Source: Microthyrium microscopicum
Lineage: Eukaryota > Ascomycota > Dothideomycetes > Microthyriales > Microthyriaceae
Length of the DNA: 64,000 nt
Direction of reading: 5' to 3'
Assembly: GCA_010405405.1 (NCBI GenBank)
Contig: MU004240.1
Coordinates: 1,675,687-1,739,686 of the forward strand
Shown here: one piece after another, positions 57,801 through 64,000 of the stretch
Position numbering within the stretch: position 1 is the stretch's first letter
How the letters are laid out: every line of letters starts with the position of its first letter
The notes under the pieces: generated by a model
Database searches by the model: none
Told to the model about the DNA's origin: nothing
Seen by the model: the letters and a program-made list of their open reading frames with translations, nothing else
Translations under genes and position numbers: made by a program

Positions 57801-60800
57801 CTTAATTTATTTATCTTATAATTATATATAACTACTACTAATTACAAATAAGCCTTATAATAACTAAATAAGTTAACTAGCAAAATTCATATATAATTAA
57901 ATAAGAATATATAATAAATCATAATAGTTTATACTAAACTTTAAGCTTAAGTTAATAACTAGAATAAATAGCTTACTAATATTTATACTAGTAATAAGAT
58001 TCTTATATAATAAGTAAATAATATTACTTATAAAATACTAACCTAGTAGTAATAGTAGGAATAGAAACGACTTTAAAGAGAATCTATAACGCCTAGTATA
58101 ACTCTTTTTTTAATACTAGCTATATTCTTTACTAGAGAAACTTTTAATTATAGCTACTACCTTTCTCTAATTCTATAAGCTAATCCTCCTTAGACTCTAA
58201 TTATAATAGCTAGACTAGTAGCCTTTCCTTTACCTTTTCTAATAAATTCTTTAGCTACTTAATATAAGCTACTTTAACTACTACTACGAAACTTCTAACT
58301 AGCTCTCCTAAACCTAAAATAATATTTATATAAGGACCTAATCCTTTACTTTAATTTTTATTAAATAATTAAAGTAAAATTATATATTAATAAATAGATT
58401 TATATAGATAACTACACCTAAATTTACTATATATTTAGCTAGCTTATAGAAAACGTCGCCTAATAAGTCCTTCTCTAAATCTAGAATCCTACTAGCTATA
58501 GTATTATAAGTTTTAGTAAGTTTATAAAATAAATAAACCTTCTCTTTTGTAATCTATATAAAGAAATAAGAGCTCTAGCAAACCTCTAAGAAATCTAGTA
58601 AGAAGGTAGAAAATAAAGAATCTTTTAAGCTAAGTTTTAGTAGTATCTTATCTATATTAAAGTATAATTTTAGGCCGCTCTTATTTAGATATAGTTCTTA
58701 GAAAATACTATAGATTCTAGTCTTAGAATAGCTCTAATTACTTACTCCTAGCCTAATAATTTAGATACCTTTGCTTAAGAAGCTTTAGAGACTTAGAATT
58801 AAATAATTTAAGTCTATATAAGCTATTATAGCCTAAAAGGCTTAAGCGCTAAAATAAGTACTTAGTAGAGTTAACTATCTAAGAATTAGGACCTAGATAT
58901 AATAAAAAGCATCTAGGTTAAAGCTAGCTAAGCCTAGTATAACTACTATAAGTAAAATAACCTTTATTTTTACTATAGCTTAGCTAATTATAGGATTTAA
59001 GATTATAAATAAGCGCTCTAAGTATTATCTAAAAGTTAGAATTTCTTCTATAGCTAAGCTAGCTATAAATAAGAATAAGGTAAAAAAGGTACTACTAAAA
59101 GTAAATACTTATAAAATAATATTAATAAATTCTAGACTAATACTACTAATACTTTAGACGTTTCTTAGAGTAGCTAGCTAGTAAGAACTACTACTACTTA
59201 GCTAAGAAATAATAACTCTTATAATAATCTATATAATATTACTAATATAGAATTAGAAAACTAGTAAACTTAAATTAAAGACGTAATACTAAATTAGAAA
59301 ATTATAAAAATATTATTTTAGAATAGTATTAAAAGTTCTTTATTTAGAATATAATTATAGAGCTCTTTTTAATATCTTTAATAGTAAATTAACTTTCTTT
59401 ATATATAGGCTTTATTAATAGTAGCTACTTAACCTATTCTCTTATAAGTCTTTACTTTATCTAAAGATATAAACTTAAATATATATTACTATCTTAAGTA
59501 ATTCTTATTAAAGAAATAAACGATAAAGCTAAAGAAATCTATAAAATAGTAATTATAAAGATTAATATTAAAAGCTATAAAGAAACTATTTAAGCCTTTA
59601 TAGTAAAAAAGACTCTAGGCTATAATATAATCCTTAGCCTATTTTAGATAAAGAAATAAAATATTATTCTCTATATAAAACTTAAGAAGCTAGTCTTTAA
59701 CGAAATAGGTTATATAGTTATAAGTTTAAAGATTTCTTAGAAAAAGTATAACTATGTAGTAATTAAGGCTATAGTATTTAAAATACTTATCTAATAAGCT
59801 AGAAAGTAAGTAAGATAGTCTTAAAAAGGCTTAATATTAATTATATAAGTCTTTACTATAAGTCTTTATAACTTATAAAAAGCTCTTATTTCTAAGAAGT
59901 ATATTAACCCTTATAGGAAGCTTTCTAAATAGTATTTAGATTACTTTAACCTCTTTTAAAAAGAGCTAGCTAATAAATAGCTACTTATCTAAAGCTCTTT
60001 TATAAACTATAAGATTAACCTAATTCTAGACGCTAATAGAAAGAAACTTTAGTTACCTTAGTAGATATTATACCTTATAAATTAAGATAAATTACTAGTC
60101 TTTAGAAGAATTCTTAATAATCTACTAGAAAGTAAGTTTATTTAAGTAAGTAACTTACTTACTAGAGTACTAGTTCTCTTTATTTATAAAGTAGATAGAT
60201 TAATTTAGTTTTATTATAACTACTACGTATTAAATAAATTAACTATAAAGAACTATTACTCCTTACTACTTATTTATAAAATACTAAATACTTTAGAAAA
60301 AGTATAATAGTTTACTAAGCTAGATATATCTTAAGTATTTTATAAGATTTAGATATATAAGAGTAATAAGTAGAAAATAGCCTTTTAGATAAAATATAGC
60401 TTATTTAAATAAATAGTAATACTATTTAAGTTATTAAATACTTTAAGTATCTTTTAGAAATTTATTAACTCTATCCTTTAAAATATTTTAAATAACTACG
60501 TTTTTATATACTTAGACGACGTCTTAATCTTTAGCTTAAGTATTAGGAAGTAATATAAAGCCTACGTTTATAAAGTTTTTAAGTAACTATAAAAAGTAAG
60601 ACTTTACCTTAATATTTAGAAGTATAAATTTATAACTACTTAAATAATATACCTAGATTATATTATTAAGACTAAATAAAGAATCTTAATAAACTTAACT
60701 AAAGTTAAAGTAATCTAAGAATAAAAGGCTTTTAAGAATATTTATAGAATTTAAGCTTTCTTTAGCTTTACTAATTTTTATTATAAGTTTATACTAAACT

Positions 60801-60978
60801 TTTAAATAATTATAAAACTTTTTATTTAACTTACTTAGAAGGACATTCCCTTCTTATTTAAAGACTTAGAAAAAACTATATTTAAGAAGCTAAAATAGCT
60901 CTTTACTACTAACTAGATACTAGTCCTATTTAACTATAATAGAAAGACTCTTATTTATACTAACTTTTTTAGTTACTT
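57801..60978 (+). mobile_element. Ty3/gypsy remnant, 5' half (Gag to RNase H), plus strand
   Basis: The reverse transcriptase active-site box YLDDVLIFS is still readable at 60509-60535 with both Asp codons intact. It is followed by a decayed RNase H start (LFTT...LVLFNYN then YT-type motif near 60950) that stops where repeat R copy 3 begins at 60979. Upstream sequence to about 57.8 kb is compatible with Gag and protease but too degraded for a firm call, and the left border is approximate. Confidence 0.6.
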
Positions 60979-63900
60979 TAACTACTATTATTAAATATTA
61001 GATAGGTATAGAAGATTTAATATAGCTTATATACTTACTAAGAGGAAGGCATTTAAGATTTAAAAAGTATTAGGTAAATATCTTATATAATAAATAATAT
61101 TTAAATTAAAATATAAGTAGGCTAAAAGATATAGAATTATAAAATAAAATAAACTATTAATTTAGAATAAATAGAATTTAATAGAAGTAAGTAAAAAAGT
61201 CCTAAGTAAGATAAGTAAATCTAATATTTAATAAGGTAAATATATAGGAATTTATAAATTAGCTTAATTTACTATTATAGCTTACAATATAAATATTATA
61301 AGTATAACTAAATAATTAATATTTAGATTAGATTAGTATTTAATCTAATAGTAAGCCTAAAGAGGTACGCTACTCTTAATAATATTATTTACTACGTCTA
61401 ACTTATAGTATATTATTACTAATTTATACTACTTTAAAAACTTCTAAACTTCTAAACTTCTATATTAGTAGTAGAAATTATCTTTATTTATAATAGAGTT
61501 ACTAATATTTAGTAAGGTAGCGCCTTTATATAATACTATAGCTTACTTAGAAGGGTCTAGTAGGCTATATATAGGTTTTAGTATAGTTATAGAGTTATAT
61601 TTTAAGTAAAGATATTAGTTTATAAAGAAGCTTACTAAATTTAGTAAGAAAATATTCTTTATAAAGACTACTTACTTATAATATCTCTTCTAAGGTAGGC
61701 TGTACGTAGATTTTAGTATAGTTATAAGAATATATTATAAATAAAGATATTAGTTTATAAGAAAGCTTACTAAATTTAGTATAGAAATATTCTTTAGAAG
61801 GACTATACTTATAATATTTTCTCTAAAGTAGACTATATATAGAGTTTAGTATAGTTATAGGAATATATTATAAATAAAAATATTAGTTTATAGGAAAGCT
61901 TACTAGATTTAGAGAAGAAATATTCTTTAAGCTATACGTAGATTTTAGTATAGTTATAGAAATATATTATAAGTAAAGATATTAGTTTACGTAGAAGCTT
62001 ATTAGATTTAGTAAAGAAATATTCTTTAAGCTTTTAGTATAGTTATAGAAATATATTATAAATAAAGATATTAATTTATAGAGAAGCTTACTAAATTTAG
62101 TAAGAGAATATTCTTTAAGCTTTTAGTATAGTTATAGAAATATATTATAGATAAAGATATTAATTTATAAAGAAGCTTACTAAGTAAGAGAATATTCTTT
62201 AAGCTATATATAGATTTTAGTATAATTATAAAGACGTATTATAAATAAAGATATTAGTTTATAAGAAAGCTTACTAAGTAAGAAAATATTCTTTAAGCTA
62301 TACGTAGATTTTAGTATAATTATAAGAATATATTATAAGTAAAAATATTAATTTATAAAAAAGCTTACTAAGTAAGAGAATATTCTTTAAGCTATATATA
62401 AATTTTAGTATAGTTATAAAAACGTATTATAGATAAAGATATTAGTTTATAGAAAAGCTTATTAAGTAAAAGAATATTCTTTAAGCTATATATAAATTTT
62501 AGTATAATTATAGAGATATATTATAGATAAAGATATTAGTTTATAAAAAAGCTTACTAAATTTAGTAAGGAAATATTCTTTAAGTAAACTATACTTATAA
62601 TATTTTTTTTAAAATAGCTTTAATAAATAAAATAATACTATATAAGAGTTTTAATTAAAGTAAATACTATAAAGCTCTTTTCTTAAAAGAATAAAAGTAT
62701 AGTTAGGAATTTATAACTATAGTAAAGTTTAGTAAAGCTTAGTAATAGTAATTTCTTACTAAATTACCTTATAGGTAAGCCTTAGCTATAATATTCCTTT
62801 AGTAGTATTATTACTTTATATAGTTATTTCTTTAGGTTAAGCGTTATATCTTAGTAGTAAGAAGGGCGTAAATCCTTACTAAATAAAGTTATTTTAGTAC
62901 GTTATCCTTTTTACTTATAACTACTTTACTAACTTCTAGTAAGTCTAAGTTACTAAAGACTTCTATTCCTTTAGCTATAACGTCTTTTAATACTTTTCTA
63001 CTACTAATTTATATCTTTAAAAGTAATATTTAACTTTTAATATAATTACGTAAGTTTTAAAACGTTAATATAAAGTATTTTAAACTTCTTTATATATATT
63101 ATATAAGGTAAAGTTATATTTTAGTAGGCTTATATTTCTTAGCTTACGTACTAAATTATTATATATACTATTTAGCTTACTAATTAGTAGAACTATTAAT
63201 ACTAAAGGCGTAAGTATTTCTTATAAATACTAATTATCTTATAAAATATATTTATACTTATATATCTAAGAAGCTAGCTTACTATTATAGAATACTATAC
63301 TATAAAAAATATAAAAAAAGTAAGAAAATAGCGTAAGATTAGTACTAAAATAGTTAGTACTACTATATAATAATTTTATAAAGCTAAATTATATATAAGT
63401 TTATTTTTCTTTATTAAATTAAGTATAACTAATACAATTAAGTAATAGAATTATAGTAGAAAAGATTTAGTAAAGTAAGATTTTTTAGTATTAAAGAAGA
63501 GTAAAACTATAACTCTAATCTAGTTATTATATCTAAGTAGTACTAAGCTAGTTTATATAGTAAGTAGTATATATACTTAAGACTTACTAAGCTACTCTAT
63601 AATTATATTTAGAGCTAAGTATACTTAAGCTAAATTTTTTTTTAGCTATATTATAAAAGAATAGAAAAATTAATTAGCTAATTTAACTAAATAATTATTA
63701 TTTTATATAATTTAAAATTATATAGAATTTATAATAATTATTTAAGCTTATACTATATAGTAGTTTTATACTTATATAGTCTTACTATACTAAATCTTAA
63801 TAATCTAGTAGTAAGTATTACTTTAAGAATAACGTTCTACTACTATAGAGTAAGTTTTTTTAGTTAAAAGGCTTTCTCTATTTCTTAATTCTATATTCTC

Positions 63901-64000
63901 TAGTGTAGTATACTTCTATAGCTATCTAATTTAAATATAAAGCCTATTATGCCATTTCTTCCTTAGGACTACTTAAGAGAATATATATAGTAAAATACCT
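60979..64000 (+). repeat. Long repeat R, copy 3 (continues beyond window)
   Basis: Starts taactactattattaaatat, uninterrupted at the site hit by the gypsy element in copy 1 and by the tRNA-headed insertion in copy 2. It carries the 94-bp array and runs off the window end. Confidence 0.75.
61620..62560 (+). repeat. 94-bp tandem array in repeat R copy 3
   Basis: aagctt of successive units lies at 62173, 62267, 62361 and 62455, an exact 94-bp period. Upstream units vary in length. Confidence 0.9.

Larger units (their letters stand above)
38244..64000. other. AT-rich RIP-degraded repeat block
   Basis: From 38.25 kb to the window end, apart from 52125-53327, CA and TG dinucleotides are nearly absent while TA abounds, and open frames vanish. 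This is the expected product of C-to-T changes at CpA on both strands (repeat-induced point mutation). It contains nested retrotransposons and long repeats listed separately. Confidence 0.9.

Overview
The window looks like a chromosome arm of a filamentous ascomycete, most likely a Dothideomycete. The inference rests on short (about 40-90 nt) GT-AG introns with CTAAC/CTAAT branch sites, fungal-type gene families, and a sharp switch from ordinary DNA to a very AT-rich block almost lacking CA and TG dinucleotides, the signature of repeat-induced point mutation (RIP). Species cannot be fixed from sequence alone.

1-12.7 kb is conserved, housekeeping-like DNA: a full-length ABC-B (MDR/Pmd1-type) transporter with 13 exons, a mitochondrial enoyl thioester reductase (Etr1), a malate/C4-dicarboxylate (Mae1/TehA/SLAC1) transporter, the ribosome biogenesis Brix protein Ssf1, and a small secreted Thr-rich protein. 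Splice models for the ABC, Mae1 and Ssf1 genes close in frame.

14.5-22.5 kb holds three head-to-tail paralogues of a family I do not recognise. Each has a Ser/Pro/Gln-rich N-terminal half, one strictly spaced Cx2Cx28Hx4H module split by an intron between the C and H pairs, and an acidic C-terminus. This is the best candidate for an undescribed system.

22.9-34.2 kb is an accessory zone: a 2EXR-like gene, a cysteine-containing putative secreted protein, a small spliced gene of 105 aa, and several decayed coiled-coil genes. Their stop codons are compatible with C-to-T changes, and one is split by a 584-bp TA-flanked terminal-inverted-repeat element that sits inside an otherwise continuous reading frame. 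A second small inverted-repeat family has copies at 13.7 and 32.0 kb. 34.2-38.2 kb is non-coding with two GC-rich minisatellites.

38.24-64.0 kb is nested, heavily RIP-degraded repeat DNA: one complete Ty3/gypsy element (329-bp LTRs, 5-bp target duplication AGAAT), two partial gypsy bodies of opposite orientation, three copies of a long repeat with a 94-bp tandem array, and an assembly gap. Within it lies a 1.2-kb, GC-normal, un-RIPed insertion (52125-53327) flanked by a perfect 13-bp duplication. It begins with a tRNA-like sequence with an encoded CCA, so it appears to be a tRNA-headed retroposon that arrived after RIP of its host repeat.
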